Shown piece after piece: positions 29,092 through 37,035 of a DNA stretch of 64,000 bases; the first letter of the stretch is position 1; each line of letters opens with the position of its first letter. The notes under the pieces were generated by a model. That model saw only the letters and a program-made list of their open reading frames with translations. It was not told where the DNA came from and ran no database searches. The position numbers and the translations under genes were made by a program. Origin of the DNA: Allorhizobium borbori (GTDB lineage: Bacteria; Pseudomonadota; Alphaproteobacteria; Rhizobiales; Rhizobiaceae); the NCBI RefSeq assembly GCF_014196535.1, contig NZ_JACIDU010000002.1, positions 186,001 to 250,000 on the forward strand. The letters run 5' to 3'.

Positions 29092-30144
29092 ATGTATTTC
29101 GCCTCCGACAACTGGGCCGGCGCTCATCCCGCCATTGCAGCACGACTGGTCGAGGAAGCCGCCGGCTTCGCCGCGCCCTACGGCGTCAGCGATCTCGACA
29201 AGCAGGTGGAGGCCCGTTTTTCCGAAGTGTTCGAGCGTGATGTCTCCGTCTTCTTCGTGGCCACCGGCACCGCCGCCAATTCGCTGGCGCTTGCCAGCGT
29301 CGGCCGCCCCGGCGGCGTCATCTTCTGCCATTCGGAGGCGCATGTGACCGCCGACGAGTGCGGCGCACCCGAATTCCTGACAAGCGGCAACCGCCTGCAC
29401 ACCGTTCCCGGCGCCAATGGCCGCATGAACCCGAAAGCCCTGGAAGCCGCCATCGCGCGTTTTCCATCGCAGGCGGTTCATCAGGGGCGGGCGACGGCAG
29501 TAACGCTGACCCAATCCACGGAGGTCGGCACCGTTTATTCCCTGGAGGAAATCGCGGCCATTTCCGCCATCGCCAAGGCCCACGATCTGCCACTGCATAT
29601 GGATGGCGCCCGCTTTGCCAACGCGCTCGTACGGCTGGGTGTAACGCCGGCGGAAATGACGTGGAAGCGTGGCGTGGACATGCTGTCTTTCGGTGGCACG
29701 AAGAACGGCTGCTGGTGCGCGGAAGCCATCGTTTTCTTCAATCGCGATCTCGCCGCCGACATGGCCTTCCTGCGCAAGCGCTCGGCCCAGCTCTTTTCCA
29801 AGACCCGCTTCATCTCCGCCCAGCTCGATGCTTATCTGAAGGACGATCTGTGGCTCTCCATGGCCAAGAACGCCAATGCCATGGCCGAGCGGCTGGCCGC
29901 CGGTCTAGGCAGCCTGAACAGCGCCCGCCTTGCCTGGGCTGCCGAAGCGAACGAAGTCTTCGCCATCCTGCCGGAAGAGCGGGCCGCCGCCGCCGAAGCC
30001 GCCGGTGCGCGCTTCTATCGCTGGGAGGTGCCGCGCGAAACGCCCGACCTGCTGGATGACGGCGAAACGCTGATCCGCCTCGTTACCTCCTTCGCCTCCA
30101 CAAAGGACGACGTGGACGCCTTCCTCGCCATCTGCTCGGGTTGA
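29092..30144 (+). CDS. ltaE: Low-specificity L-threonine aldolase
   Basis: A 350-residue PLP enzyme of the threonine-aldolase/beta-eliminating lyase family, cleaving L-threonine and allo-threonine to glycine and acetaldehyde. Seen: MYFASDNWAGAHPAI at the start (typical of this clade), VFFVATGTAANSLAL, LPLHMDGARFANAL with the PLP-contacting Asp, and the PLP lysine in MLSFGGTKNGCWCAEA. The start at 29092 matches the family N-terminus; upstream ORF extension is ignored. Its TGA is directly abutted by the convergent LysR stop with no gap. Confidence 0.92.
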   Translation: MYFASDNWAGAHPAIAARLVEEAAGFAAPYGVSDLDKQVEARFSEVFERDVSVFFVATGTAANSLALASVGRPGGVIFCHSEAHVTADECGAPEFLTSGNRLHTVPGANGRMNPKALEAAIARFPSQAVHQGRATAVTLTQSTEVGTVYSLEEIAAISAIAKAHDLPLHMDGARFANALVRLGVTPAEMTWKRGVDMLSFGGTKNGCWCAEAIVFFNRDLAADMAFLRKRSAQLFSKTRFISAQLDAYLKDDLWLSMAKNANAMAERLAAGLGSLNSARLAWAAEANEVFAILPEERAAAAEAAGARFYRWEVPRETPDLLDDGETLIRLVTSFASTKDDVDAFLAICSG

Positions 30145-31005
30145 TCAATCGCCGATCGAGGATGGCAGGATTCGGGTACGAATTTCCTTGGAAAGCGCCT
30201 CTATCAAGGCCCGGTCCGCACCCCGGCTCGGCACCAGCACGAATTCCACCTCCTCAAGCGGCGGCAGATGGCCGCCGACCACTTCCCGCAGGCCGGATGG
30301 CGCCATGCTGCGTGGTTGAACGAGAACGCCCATGCCCGCCCGCGCCGCCGCGGTCAGCCCTGTCAGGCTGCCGCAGGTGCAGACGATGCGCCAGGCGATA
30401 CCGTTGCTGTCGAGTGTTTCCTGCGCAATCTTGCGCGTCAGGCTGGGCGGTGGAAAGGCGATCAGCGGTAACGGCTCGCTGGATGCCGCAAAGCGTTCGG
30501 GATCGCGCGCCAGCCACACCAGCGGCTCCCGATAGAGCGCAACGCCGTGTCGCTCGCCGAGCCGGCGCTTGGCCAGCACGATATCGAGATCGCCCGCCGC
30601 CTGCATCTGGTAGAGCGTGGCGCTGAGCGCCACCGTCAGTTCCAGATCGACCAACGGATGCAACCGGGTGAACTGCTCCAGAATATCGCTCAGCCGGTTC
30701 GCAACAACATCCTCGGAGATGCCGAAGCGCAAGCGTCCTCGCAAACGGCCCTCATCGAACAGCGCCATGACCTTGCCATCGATTTCCAGCATGCCGCGCG
30801 CATAACCGATCAGCGCCTCTCCCTCCGCCGTCAACCCCACCTTATGCGTATTGCGCTCTATGAGTTGCTTGCCGAGTGTCTTTTCCAACCGCTGGATGTG
30901 CTGGCTGACAGTGGACTGCCCGACACCCAGCCTTTCCGCCGCCAGGGTGAAGCTGCCGGTTTGCTGCAATGTGAGAAAGCTTTGCAACTGTTGAAGATTA
31001 AGCAT
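30145..31005 (-). CDS. LysR-family transcriptional regulator
   Basis: A 286-residue LysR-type regulator: N-terminal winged helix-turn-helix (residues 1-60; LQSFLTLQQTGSFTLAAERL, in part, and GQSTVSQHIQRLE) followed by a periplasmic-binding-protein-like effector domain. It is divergent from the transporter gene 81 bases away, the usual arrangement for a LysR protein that controls its neighbour and itself. The shared intergenic region contains a palindrome and a repeated half-site. The inducer is unknown. Its stop codon abuts that of ltaE. Confidence 0.93.
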   Translation of the reverse strand: MLNLQQLQSFLTLQQTGSFTLAAERLGVGQSTVSQHIQRLEKTLGKQLIERNTHKVGLTAEGEALIGYARGMLEIDGKVMALFDEGRLRGRLRFGISEDVVANRLSDILEQFTRLHPLVDLELTVALSATLYQMQAAGDLDIVLAKRRLGERHGVALYREPLVWLARDPERFAASSEPLPLIAFPPPSLTRKIAQETLDSNGIAWRIVCTCGSLTGLTAAARAGMGVLVQPRSMAPSGLREVVGGHLPPLEEVEFVLVPSRGADRALIEALSKEIRTRILPSSIGD

Positions 31006-31009
31006 CGCG

Positions 31010-31054
31010 CTTCATGATAACTGTTAGTGTTTGCATTGAGCTTCATGATGAAGC
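31010..31054. promoter_or_regulatory. Candidate LysR operator between the regulator and transporter genes
   Basis: GCTTCATGATGAAGC (31040-31054) is a palindrome with 7-base arms around one base. The half-site CTTCATGAT recurs at 31010-31018, 31 bases away. Both lie in the 81-base divergent region, so they are likely recognition sites of the LysR protein. Confidence 0.55.
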
Positions 31055-31086
31055 ATGAGTGCGCCCGAAATTCAAGGAGCTCCGCC

Positions 31087-32070
31087 ATGAAGCGCTTCAT
31101 GCCCGACCAGTTCACCCTGATGCTGATTGCGACCGTTCTGACCGCCAGCCTGCTGCCGATCAGCGGCGAGCCCGCGCATTGGTTCGCCATTGCCACCAAC
31201 ATCGCCATCGGTCTCCTGTTCTTCCTGCATGGCGCCCGCCTGTCACGCTCCGTAGCGCTGGCCGGCCTCCTGCACTGGCGGCTGCACCTGACGATCCTCG
31301 CCATGACCTTCGGCGTGTTTCCGCTGCTCGGCCTCGCCATCGGTTTCATTCCGACGGATATCCTCTCGCCGCAACTTTATGCCGGCATTCTCTATCTCTG
31401 CATCCTGCCCTCGACGGTACAGTCCTCCATCGCCTTCACCTCCATGGCCGGCGGCAATGTTTCGGCTGCGGTTGTCGCCGCCTCCGCCTCCTCCATCCTC
31501 GGCATGTTCATCACGCCCCTGCTTGTGGGCCTGATGATGCAGGCGAATGGCAACGCCGGCTTTTCGCTCGACGCCATTGAGAAGATCGTGCTGCAACTGC
31601 TCGTGCCCTTCATTGCCGGCCAGCTTCTGGAGCCATGGATCGGCAAATGGATCCGCGATCGAAAAAAGCTGCTCAACCCGGTTGACCGGGGCTCCATCCT
31701 GATGGTGGTCTATCTCGCCTTCTCGGAGGCGGTGATCGAGGGCCTGTGGCACAGTTTCTCGCTGCGCGACCTTGGCGTGATCGTTGTGATCAATATCGTG
31801 CTGCTGGCGATTGCGCTTTCAATCTCGATGTTCGGCAGTCGGGCGCTGGGCTTTTCGAAGGAAGACGAGATCGCCATCACCTTCTGCGGTTCAAAAAAAA
31901 GCCTGGCAAGCGGCGTGCCCATGGCCAACGCTATCTTTGCCGGACAGAACATCGGCGCCATCGTTCTGCCGCTGATGCTTTTCCACCAGATCCAGCTTAT
32001 GGCTTGCGCCGTCATTGCCCAACGTTATGCCGCGCGCGCCAAGGCCGTCGCGGCCACGGCAACCGCCTGA
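31087..32070 (+). CDS. Bile acid:sodium symporter family transporter (YfeH-like)
   Basis: A 327-residue inner-membrane protein with about nine or ten hydrophobic helices, matching the SBF-like/YfeH branch of the bile-acid:sodium symporter family. Seen: NIAIGLLFFLHGARLSR, LCILPSTVQSSIAFTSMAGGNVSAA (in part), and the later FCGSKKSLASGVPMANAIF crossover motif. Bacterial members carry organic anions; the substrate here is unknown. The start at 31087 has AAGGAG 7 bases upstream. Divergent from the LysR gene, which probably controls it. Confidence 0.9.
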   Translation: MKRFMPDQFTLMLIATVLTASLLPISGEPAHWFAIATNIAIGLLFFLHGARLSRSVALAGLLHWRLHLTILAMTFGVFPLLGLAIGFIPTDILSPQLYAGILYLCILPSTVQSSIAFTSMAGGNVSAAVVAASASSILGMFITPLLVGLMMQANGNAGFSLDAIEKIVLQLLVPFIAGQLLEPWIGKWIRDRKKLLNPVDRGSILMVVYLAFSEAVIEGLWHSFSLRDLGVIVVINIVLLAIALSISMFGSRALGFSKEDEIAITFCGSKKSLASGVPMANAIFAGQNIGAIVLPLMLFHQIQLMACAVIAQRYAARAKAVAATATA

Positions 32071-32073
32071 CAC

Positions 32074-32099
32074 AAAAAAGCCCCTCCGGTTGGAGGGGC
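32074..32099 (-). terminator. Terminator of the hsp20 gene
   Basis: An 8-bp stem GCCCCTCC/GGAGGGGC with loop GGTT. The six-base U-tract lies on the minus-strand side, so it serves the heat-shock gene ending at 32123. Confidence 0.88.
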
Positions 32100-32122
32100 C
32101 AGTCTTGGGGAAATGGGCCTTC

Positions 32123-32590
32123 TCAGGCGACGTGAGTCTCGATGGTCTTCGCCTGCTGGGCGGCATCGGCGGTAATCGCGATCCGTCGCGGCTTCATGGC
32201 CTCGGGAATGGAGCGAAGAAGATCGATATGCAGGAGGCCGTTTCTCAGCGAGGCGGCCTTCACCTCCACATGATCGGCAAGCTGGAAGCGGCGCTCGAAG
32301 GTGCGCTTGGCAATGCCGCGATAGAGATATTCGGTTTCGGCTGCTGCTTCGTCTTCGATCTTTTCGCCCTTGATGGTCAACGTCTGCGCATGCGCCTCGA
32401 TGGACAATTCGCGGTCATCGAAGCCGGCAACGGCCATGGTGATGCGATAGGCATTTTCGCCCGTGCGCTCGATATTGTAGGGCGGATAGGTCTGGGTCTG
32501 CTCAGGCGTGGTAAACCCGTCCAGCATGTTGAACAGGCGATCGAAGCCGATCGTGGAACGGTAAAGCGGTGAAAAATCGACGTGGCGCAT
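32123..32590 (-). CDS. ibpA: Small heat-shock protein, Hsp20/IbpA family
   Basis: A 155-residue alpha-crystallin-type chaperone that holds unfolded proteins for refolding. The N-terminus MRHVDFSPLYRSTIGFDRLF is typical of IbpA. The alpha-crystallin domain runs from about residue 38 to 130 (PPYNIERTGENAYRITMAVAG, in part; FERRFQLADHVEV; LRNGLLHIDLLRSIPEAMKPR). GGAGG lies 5 bases before the ATG. Upstream are a close match to the heat-shock sigma-32 promoter and a multi-hairpin leader of ROSE type, so control at both transcription and translation by temperature is expected. Confidence 0.94.
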   Translation of the reverse strand: MRHVDFSPLYRSTIGFDRLFNMLDGFTTPEQTQTYPPYNIERTGENAYRITMAVAGFDDRELSIEAHAQTLTIKGEKIEDEAAAETEYLYRGIAKRTFERRFQLADHVEVKAASLRNGLLHIDLLRSIPEAMKPRRIAITADAAQQAKTIETHVA

Positions 32591-32680
32591 GGTGTCCTCC
32601 TTGAAGCGACCTGGCGTTTGAGGGCTCCCCTGCGATGGCGGAGCCGAGTAGAAGTGCAGACCCGCACTCGCGGCGTCCAC
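32591..32680 (-). promoter_or_regulatory. ROSE-like RNA thermometer in the hsp20 leader
   Basis: The leader of about 90 bases can fold into at least three hairpins on the minus strand: AGTGC/GCACT (32653-32668), GGCTCC/GGAGCC (32623-32645), and a 3' hairpin in which UCGCU (32609-32605) faces the AGGA of the Shine-Dalgarno sequence. The UYGCU motif opposite AGGA is the hallmark of ROSE elements, which open on heating in rhizobial small heat-shock genes. The assignment is by motif and position, not by covariance search. Confidence 0.75.
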
Positions 32681-32687
32681 ATGCCAT

Positions 32688-32716
32688 AAATGGGAGGACG
32701 AAACCGGGCTTTCAAG
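32688..32716 (-). promoter_or_regulatory. Sigma-32 (RpoH)-type promoter of hsp20
   Basis: Read on the minus strand, CTTGAAA (32716-32710) and CCCATTT (32694-32688) are 15 bases apart. This matches the heat-shock consensus CTTGAAA-N13-17-CCCATNT and puts the start of transcription near 32681. Confidence 0.82.
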
Positions 32717-32973
32717 GGTTGCCGGACAGGTGAACGCCGCGTGAATGGAGGGTTCGGGCACCGTTCAGTCTCACCCGGCTACAACAGCAGCATCGGGCCC
32801 GACTGCCCGAGACTGAAGGTATTCGTCCCCCTTATCAGTCCATTTTCTGCCGGTTCTGCGACGTGGCCCTCCAAGCGCGCTCGCGAACCGGCATTTTTTC
32901 CGCCATATTTGCATTGGCTCTTAAAGGATCTGCGCTAGGCTGCAGCCAAACGATGCATTCGGAAAGTCTGACC

Positions 32974-33933
32974 ATGGACGCTCCCCTCTACGCCCTGTCG
33001 CCCGAGCACCTCACCTTCGGGGGCGAAAAGACCCTCGGCTTTTTCGAGGGGCACGACGGCATTCGATTGCGCTACGCCATCTTCCGGCCGGACCATGCAA
33101 CTCCGCGCGGCACGGTCGTCATCGTGCAGGGGCGAAACGAGTGCATCGAGAAGTATCTGGAAACGATCCGTGATCTGACGGCGGCGGGTTTCGTCGTCGC
33201 CACCTTCGATTTGCGCGGACAGGCGCTCTCCGGTCGCCTTGGCAGGAATCCGCGGGCCGGCCACGTCCGCCATTTCCGGGATTATCTCGCCGATGTCGAT
33301 CACTTTCTGTCGGCGATCGTCGAACCGGCGGCGGCGCAGCCGATCCACATTCTCGCCCATTCGCTTGGCGGCCTGATTGCCCTGTCGCTCGCGCCCCGGC
33401 TTGGCGCACGCATTTCCCGCATGGTGGTGAGCGCGCCGCTGGTGGGATTGTCCGGTCTGCCGGTTTCGCCCCGGCTTGCCTTTTCCGTCGCCGCCTTTTT
33501 CAGCACCTTCGGCCTCGGTGAAAAACCGCTTGGCAAGGAACGCGGCGCCATGCCCTTCGACGGCAATCCGCTGACCTCCTGCCCGACGCGCTTCGGAGAC
33601 TTCAGCCGCCTGCGTGAAACCCACAGCGATCTCGGCATCGGCCCGCCGACGGCCCGCTGGCTGAACGAGATCCGCAAGGCAATGACCCGCGTCCTCAGGC
33701 CGGAACATCTGACCGGGATCACCATCCCCACCCTCATCCTCGCACCGGCGTTGGATGGCGTGGTGCCCTTCACCGCCATGGAAGGTCTGGCAAGGCGCTT
33801 CCGCGCCGGGCGGCTGATCCCGATCCCCGGCGCGCGCCATGAACTCCTGATGGAACAGGATCGCTATCGCGCCCAGGCGCTCGCGGCGATCCTCGCCTTC
33901 CTGCCGGAAAAGACCGAGCCCCTCACGGATTGA
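32974..33933 (+). CDS. Alpha/beta hydrolase, lysophospholipase-like (PldB/monoacylglycerol-lipase family)
   Basis: A 319-residue serine hydrolase of the Hydrolase_4 family. Seen: VVIVQGRNECIEKYLETI in place of the common HGxxEH oxyanion segment, VVATFDLRGQALSGR, the nucleophile elbow IHILAHSLGGLIAL, a late Asp in APALDGVVPF, and the catalytic His in IPGARHELLME. Such enzymes remove acyl chains from lysophospholipids or monoacylglycerols. ATG 32974 has GGAAAG 7 bases upstream; 32953 is an in-frame alternative. Its last 11 bases overlap the 3' end of the converging hisN-type gene. Confidence 0.88.
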   Translation: MDAPLYALSPEHLTFGGEKTLGFFEGHDGIRLRYAIFRPDHATPRGTVVIVQGRNECIEKYLETIRDLTAAGFVVATFDLRGQALSGRLGRNPRAGHVRHFRDYLADVDHFLSAIVEPAAAQPIHILAHSLGGLIALSLAPRLGARISRMVVSAPLVGLSGLPVSPRLAFSVAAFFSTFGLGEKPLGKERGAMPFDGNPLTSCPTRFGDFSRLRETHSDLGIGPPTARWLNEIRKAMTRVLRPEHLTGITIPTLILAPALDGVVPFTAMEGLARRFRAGRLIPIPGARHELLMEQDRYRAQALAAILAFLPEKTEPLTD

Positions 33934-34696
33934 GGAGACGCAGAACCTGTTCGTGAACGGCCTTGCTGCCGGCAGCGACCACCGTGCCGCCCATTTCCGC
34001 ACGCCCGCCCGTCCATGAGGTCATGATGCCGCCCGCCTGCTCGACAACCGGAATGAGGCCGCCGACATCGTAGGGCTTCAGCCCGCTTTCCACCACGAGA
34101 TCGATATGGCCGGCGGCCAGCAACGCATAGGCGTAGCAATCGACACCGTAACGGAAGAGCCGCACCTTTGCCTCCACCGAGCGATAAAGATCGGCCTCCA
34201 CACCTTCGAAAATATGCGGCGAAGTGGTGAACAGCGTAGCATTGGAAAGATCACCGCAATCACGCACCTTGAGGACCCGTTCGCCATCGGGACCGCGATA
34301 GAACGTCTTCGTTCCATCAGCGAAATAGCGTTCGCGGGTGAAGGGCTGATCGATGAGGCCCATCTTCGCCCGGCCCTTTTCGTAAAGACCGATCAGCGTG
34401 CCCCAGGTCGGCAACCCGGAAATGAAGGCGCGCGTGCCGTCGATCGGATCGATGACCCAGATACGGTCACGATCAAGGCCGACGCTGGCATGCTCCTCGC
34501 CCAGAATACCGTGCTCGGGAAAACTGGCCTCGATCAGCGTGCGGATCGCCGTCTCGGCGGCCCGGTCCCCCTCGGTCACGGGATCGAAACCGCCGGCCTG
34601 CTTGTTGACGACATCAATGCCTGCGCGAAAGCGCGGCAGCGTCTCTGCGCTGGCAACATCCGCCAGCCGGTCAAAAAAGGCGCGATCAGGAAGCAT
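33923..34696 (-). CDS. hisN: Inositol-monophosphatase-family histidinol-phosphatase
   Basis: A 257-residue Mg2+-dependent phosphatase of the inositol monophosphatase family. Metal-binding motifs are intact: GILGEEHAS, WVIDPIDGTRAF, and YDVGGLIPVVEQAGG. Sequence features (FDPVTEGDRAAE, PTWGTLIGL) fit the HisN-type histidinol-phosphatase clade, which removes phosphate from L-histidinol phosphate in histidine synthesis; a related inositol-phosphatase role cannot be excluded. It lies next to the suhB-motif small RNA, an arrangement also known in S. meliloti. The start at 34696 is preferred over 34756. Convergent overlap of 11 bases with the hydrolase gene. Confidence 0.85.
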   Translation of the reverse strand: MLPDRAFFDRLADVASAETLPRFRAGIDVVNKQAGGFDPVTEGDRAAETAIRTLIEASFPEHGILGEEHASVGLDRDRIWVIDPIDGTRAFISGLPTWGTLIGLYEKGRAKMGLIDQPFTRERYFADGTKTFYRGPDGERVLKVRDCGDLSNATLFTTSPHIFEGVEADLYRSVEAKVRLFRYGVDCYAYALLAAGHIDLVVESGLKPYDVGGLIPVVEQAGGIMTSWTGGRAEMGGTVVAAGSKAVHEQVLRLLNP

Positions 34697-34937
34697 GAAA
34701 GACCTCAAGGGAAAGGGATACGGAAAGGACAGAACATCGTTGCGCGGGCAAGCCATTGCCCGTCAGGCGGCACTGCACCAGCACAGGCTCAGCACTTACC
34801 CCAATTCGCGGCCCGTGCCTATCCCCCGAGAAACGCAGCGGTTTTGAGCAGTCAACGCCCATATATGGAGCAAAGAACGAAAAAATGCACATATTTTGCA
34901 CATGCTGAAATAAAAAGCACAAATTACGTCAGCAGCC

Positions 34938-34966
34938 TTGACAGTTCACCCCCTCGGGCATAGCTT
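34938..34966 (+). promoter_or_regulatory. Promoter of the mmgR small RNA
   Basis: TTGACA (34938-34943) is followed after 17 bases by TAGCTT (34961-34966). The -35 box is perfect and the -10 weak, which fits a factor-dependent promoter. Predicted start is near 34973-34975. Confidence 0.7.
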
Positions 34967-34974
34967 TGACCTCG

Positions 34975-35051
34975 CAGTCCGCTGACTGCAGAATACCCTC
35001 CTTGGGTGTTTCCTCCCTAGACTCAGCCGCGCCCCGAGCGCGGTTTTTTTT
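34975..35051 (+). ncRNA. mmgR: MmgR / suhB-family small RNA (alpha-r8)
   Basis: A non-coding transcript of about 77 bases between a promoter and a strong terminator, with no protein gene. Internal features: a hairpin ACCC-TCCTT-GGGT (34995-35007), the exposed pyrimidine-rich TTTCCTCCCTAG likely to bind ribosome-binding sites of target mRNAs, and a 3' terminator stem CCGCGC/GCGCGG followed by eight T. From memory, the order inositol-phosphatase gene, RNA, N-formylglutamate amidohydrolase gene, cpdR is the same as around mmgR in S. meliloti (between SMc04042 and SMc04043), where this Hfq-linked RNA is 77 bases long, responds to nitrogen and restrains polyhydroxybutyrate accumulation. Exact ends are inferred. 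Confidence 0.87.
35027..35051 (+). terminator. Terminator of mmgR
   Basis: A 6-bp GC stem CCGCGC/GCGCGG with loop CCCGA, followed by eight T residues; part of the small RNA. Confidence 0.93.
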
Positions 35052-35102
35052 GCCCGCAATTCGCCCGTTGAAGCCGGAGCAACGCGGCTTGAAAGACGGC
35101 CT

Positions 35103-35987
35103 TCACTCGGCGGCGAGCGAGGTTTCCACGGAGAGGTTTTCGGTGAATTCGGCCATGCGCCGCATGAAGGTGGCGATGAGGGATTCCATGACAGAGAAAT
35201 CCGGCCGCTTCTGCAGCGTGACTTCATCGATGTAGAGCGCGCGGTTGACCTCGATCTGCAGCGCGTGCAGGCCGCGCCGCGGCCGTCCGTAATGCTCGGT
35301 AATGAAACCGCCCGCGTAAGGCTTGTTGCGCACCACCCGGAAGCCGAGATCTTCCAGCGCACCGATGGCGGCATCCGAAAGCGCGGAGGATGCGCTCGCC
35401 CCGAACCGGTCACCGACGATGAAGTCCGGACGCAGGCTGGAACCCGCCAGCCGCGTCGTGCCCGGCATGGAATGGCAGTCGATCAGCACACAGAATCCGA
35501 AGCGGCTGTGGGTGCGCGAAATCAGCCGCCGCAGGCAGGCATGATAGGGCTTGTAGATCGCCTCCACCCGGGAGATCGCCTCTTGCACGGGCAGGCGCCC
35601 GGGATAGATATCGAGATTCTCGGCCACGATGCGCGGTACGGTGCCGAGACCGCCGGCAACCCGGAGCGAAGCCGTGTTGGCATGCGGCGGCAAGGCGCCG
35701 TCGAACATGCGCGGATCAAGCTCATAGGGTTCGCGGTTCACATCCAGATAGGCGCGTGGAAAATGGGCAAGAAGCAGCGGCGCGCCGATGGAAGGCGCGC
35801 TGGCATAAAGCTCATCGACGAAATGATCCTCCGATCGGCGAATGGTGTGGGCATCGAGCCGCGACTGCGCCAGAAAGGATTTCGGATAGTTACGACCGCT
35901 GTGGGGTGAATTGAAAACGAAGGGGATGGCCTGGATCGCCGGCTCGCGCACCTCGAAGTCAGGCGTTTGACCGGTTTCCTGTTGCAT
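35103..35987 (-). CDS. N-formylglutamate amidohydrolase family protein (second copy)
   Basis: A 294-residue member of the same HutG-type family as the gene at 1793-2578, but from a different branch. Motifs: FNSPHSGRNYP, RRSEDHFVDELY, RAYLDVNREPYELDPRMF, VLIDCHSMPG and LQIEVNRALYID, with the His, Asp and Glu residues expected for a metal site. No histidine-utilisation genes are adjacent. It is divergent from cpdR and shares an intergenic region of 188 bases. Substrate remains uncertain. Confidence 0.85.
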   Translation of the reverse strand: MQQETGQTPDFEVREPAIQAIPFVFNSPHSGRNYPKSFLAQSRLDAHTIRRSEDHFVDELYASAPSIGAPLLLAHFPRAYLDVNREPYELDPRMFDGALPPHANTASLRVAGGLGTVPRIVAENLDIYPGRLPVQEAISRVEAIYKPYHACLRRLISRTHSRFGFCVLIDCHSMPGTTRLAGSSLRPDFIVGDRFGASASSALSDAAIGALEDLGFRVVRNKPYAGGFITEHYGRPRRGLHALQIEVNRALYIDEVTLQKRPDFSVMESLIATFMRRMAEFTENLSVETSLAAE

Positions 35988-36175
35988 CGCGCCTCTTTAC
36001 CATATTCCGAACTTCATATTGCGGCATGTTGCCAGTTGCGGCCGCCCAAGTCCATACTATGTAAGGACGGTGGAAACGCATTGGCGAGCCCTCTTCACAG
36101 GTTGTTTACCCGGAAGACGCTAAGGTCGATCTCTCGAATCCACCCATGGCATTCATTTGAATAACGGTCACCCCA

Positions 36176-36538
36176 ATGAGTCAAAAAATCCTTCTCGCCG
36201 AAGACGACAACGACATGCGCCGCTTCCTCGTGAAGGCGCTGGAGAAGGCGGGCTACAAGGTCTCGTCCTTCGACAATGGCGCGAGCGCCTATGATCGCCT
36301 GCGCGAGGAACCCTTCTCCCTGCTTCTGACCGACATCGTGATGCCGGAAATGGACGGCATCGAACTGGCGCGCCGCGCCACCGAACTCGATCCCGACCTC
36401 AAGGTCATGTTCATTACCGGCTTTGCCGCCGTGGCGCTGAACGCCGATTCGAAGGCTCCGAAGGACGCCAAGGTTCTTTCCAAGCCTTTTCACCTGCGCG
36501 ACCTCGTTGACGAAGTGAACAAGTTGCTTGCTGCGTAA
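36176..36538 (+). CDS. cpdR: CpdR single-domain response regulator
   Basis: A 120-residue stand-alone receiver domain. Seen: ILLAEDDNDMRRFLVKALEKAG (in part), the phospho-acceptor Asp53 in LLTDIVMPEMDG, the switch Thr/Phe in MFITGFAAVAL, and the conserved Lys in VLSKPFHLRDLVDEV. The sequence and length fit CpdR, the adaptor that, when unphosphorylated, brings the ClpXP protease to the cell pole to degrade cell-cycle proteins such as CtrA-pathway members; CckA-ChpT controls it. The gene order also matches cpdR1 of S. meliloti, where it is needed for bacteroid development. Confidence 0.92.
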   Translation: MSQKILLAEDDNDMRRFLVKALEKAGYKVSSFDNGASAYDRLREEPFSLLLTDIVMPEMDGIELARRATELDPDLKVMFITGFAAVALNADSKAPKDAKVLSKPFHLRDLVDEVNKLLAA

Positions 36539-36577
36539 GGCTTTCGGGGCGATTGTCAAAAAACGGAAAAAAAGCGG

Positions 36578-36606
36578 TTGACGCGAAACCCCGTTTCATG
36601 ATGTAA
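36578..36606 (+). promoter_or_regulatory. Promoter of the first tRNA-Val
   Basis: TTGACG (36578-36583) precedes TGTAAG (36602-36607) by 18 bases, or ATGTAA by 17; the tRNA begins about 15 bases later. Confidence 0.65.
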
Positions 36607-36621
36607 GCCGCCCCATCGGAT

Positions 36622-36696
<75 letters not shown>

Positions 36697-36719
36697 TCCA
36701 ATTACCTGAATACGTTGAG

Positions 36720-36741
36720 AAATCCGCTTCGGCGGATTTTT
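36720..36741 (+). terminator. Terminator of tRNA-Val copy 1
   Basis: An 8-bp stem AAATCCGC with its complement around a TTCG tetraloop, followed by TTTTT. Confidence 0.88.
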
Positions 36742-36814
36742 CCGTTTCTGGGCGTCCGCTTCCCGCGAAACTGTGAAAATCGAAAATCAATCGCCGCGGA
36801 CTGCTTGTGAGGCG

Positions 36815-36843
36815 TTGACGCCGGTTCTGATTTGTGGTGTAAG
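36815..36843 (+). promoter_or_regulatory. Promoter of the second tRNA-Val
   Basis: TTGACG (36815-36820) and TGTAAG (36838-36843) with a 17-base spacer, the same boxes as before copy 1 but with an unrelated spacer. Confidence 0.68.
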
Positions 36844-36857
36844 CCGCCACATCGGAT

Positions 36858-36932
<75 letters not shown>

Positions 36933-36952
36933 TTCGAATTCGCTTTGAAAGC

Positions 36953-36982
36953 AAAGGCTTCCGGGAAACCGGAAGCCTTTTT
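36953..36982 (+). terminator. Terminator of tRNA-Val copy 2
   Basis: A 12-bp stem AAAGGCTTCCGG with its complement and a GAAA tetraloop, ending in five T. Confidence 0.93.
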
Positions 36983-37035
36983 CGTTTCCGTCGCGCCCAT
37001 GGCTGCAGACAACCACGCGGCGCGACTTTACCGCC

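Larger units (their letters stand above)
34697..35102. other. Intergenic region carrying the mmgR small RNA
   Basis: 406 bases without a protein gene. The left half (34697-34930) is increasingly AT-rich and includes a TGCAC repeat pair (34886 and 34897) that could bind a nitrogen regulator. The right half holds a promoter, the small RNA and its terminator, listed separately. Confidence 0.7.
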
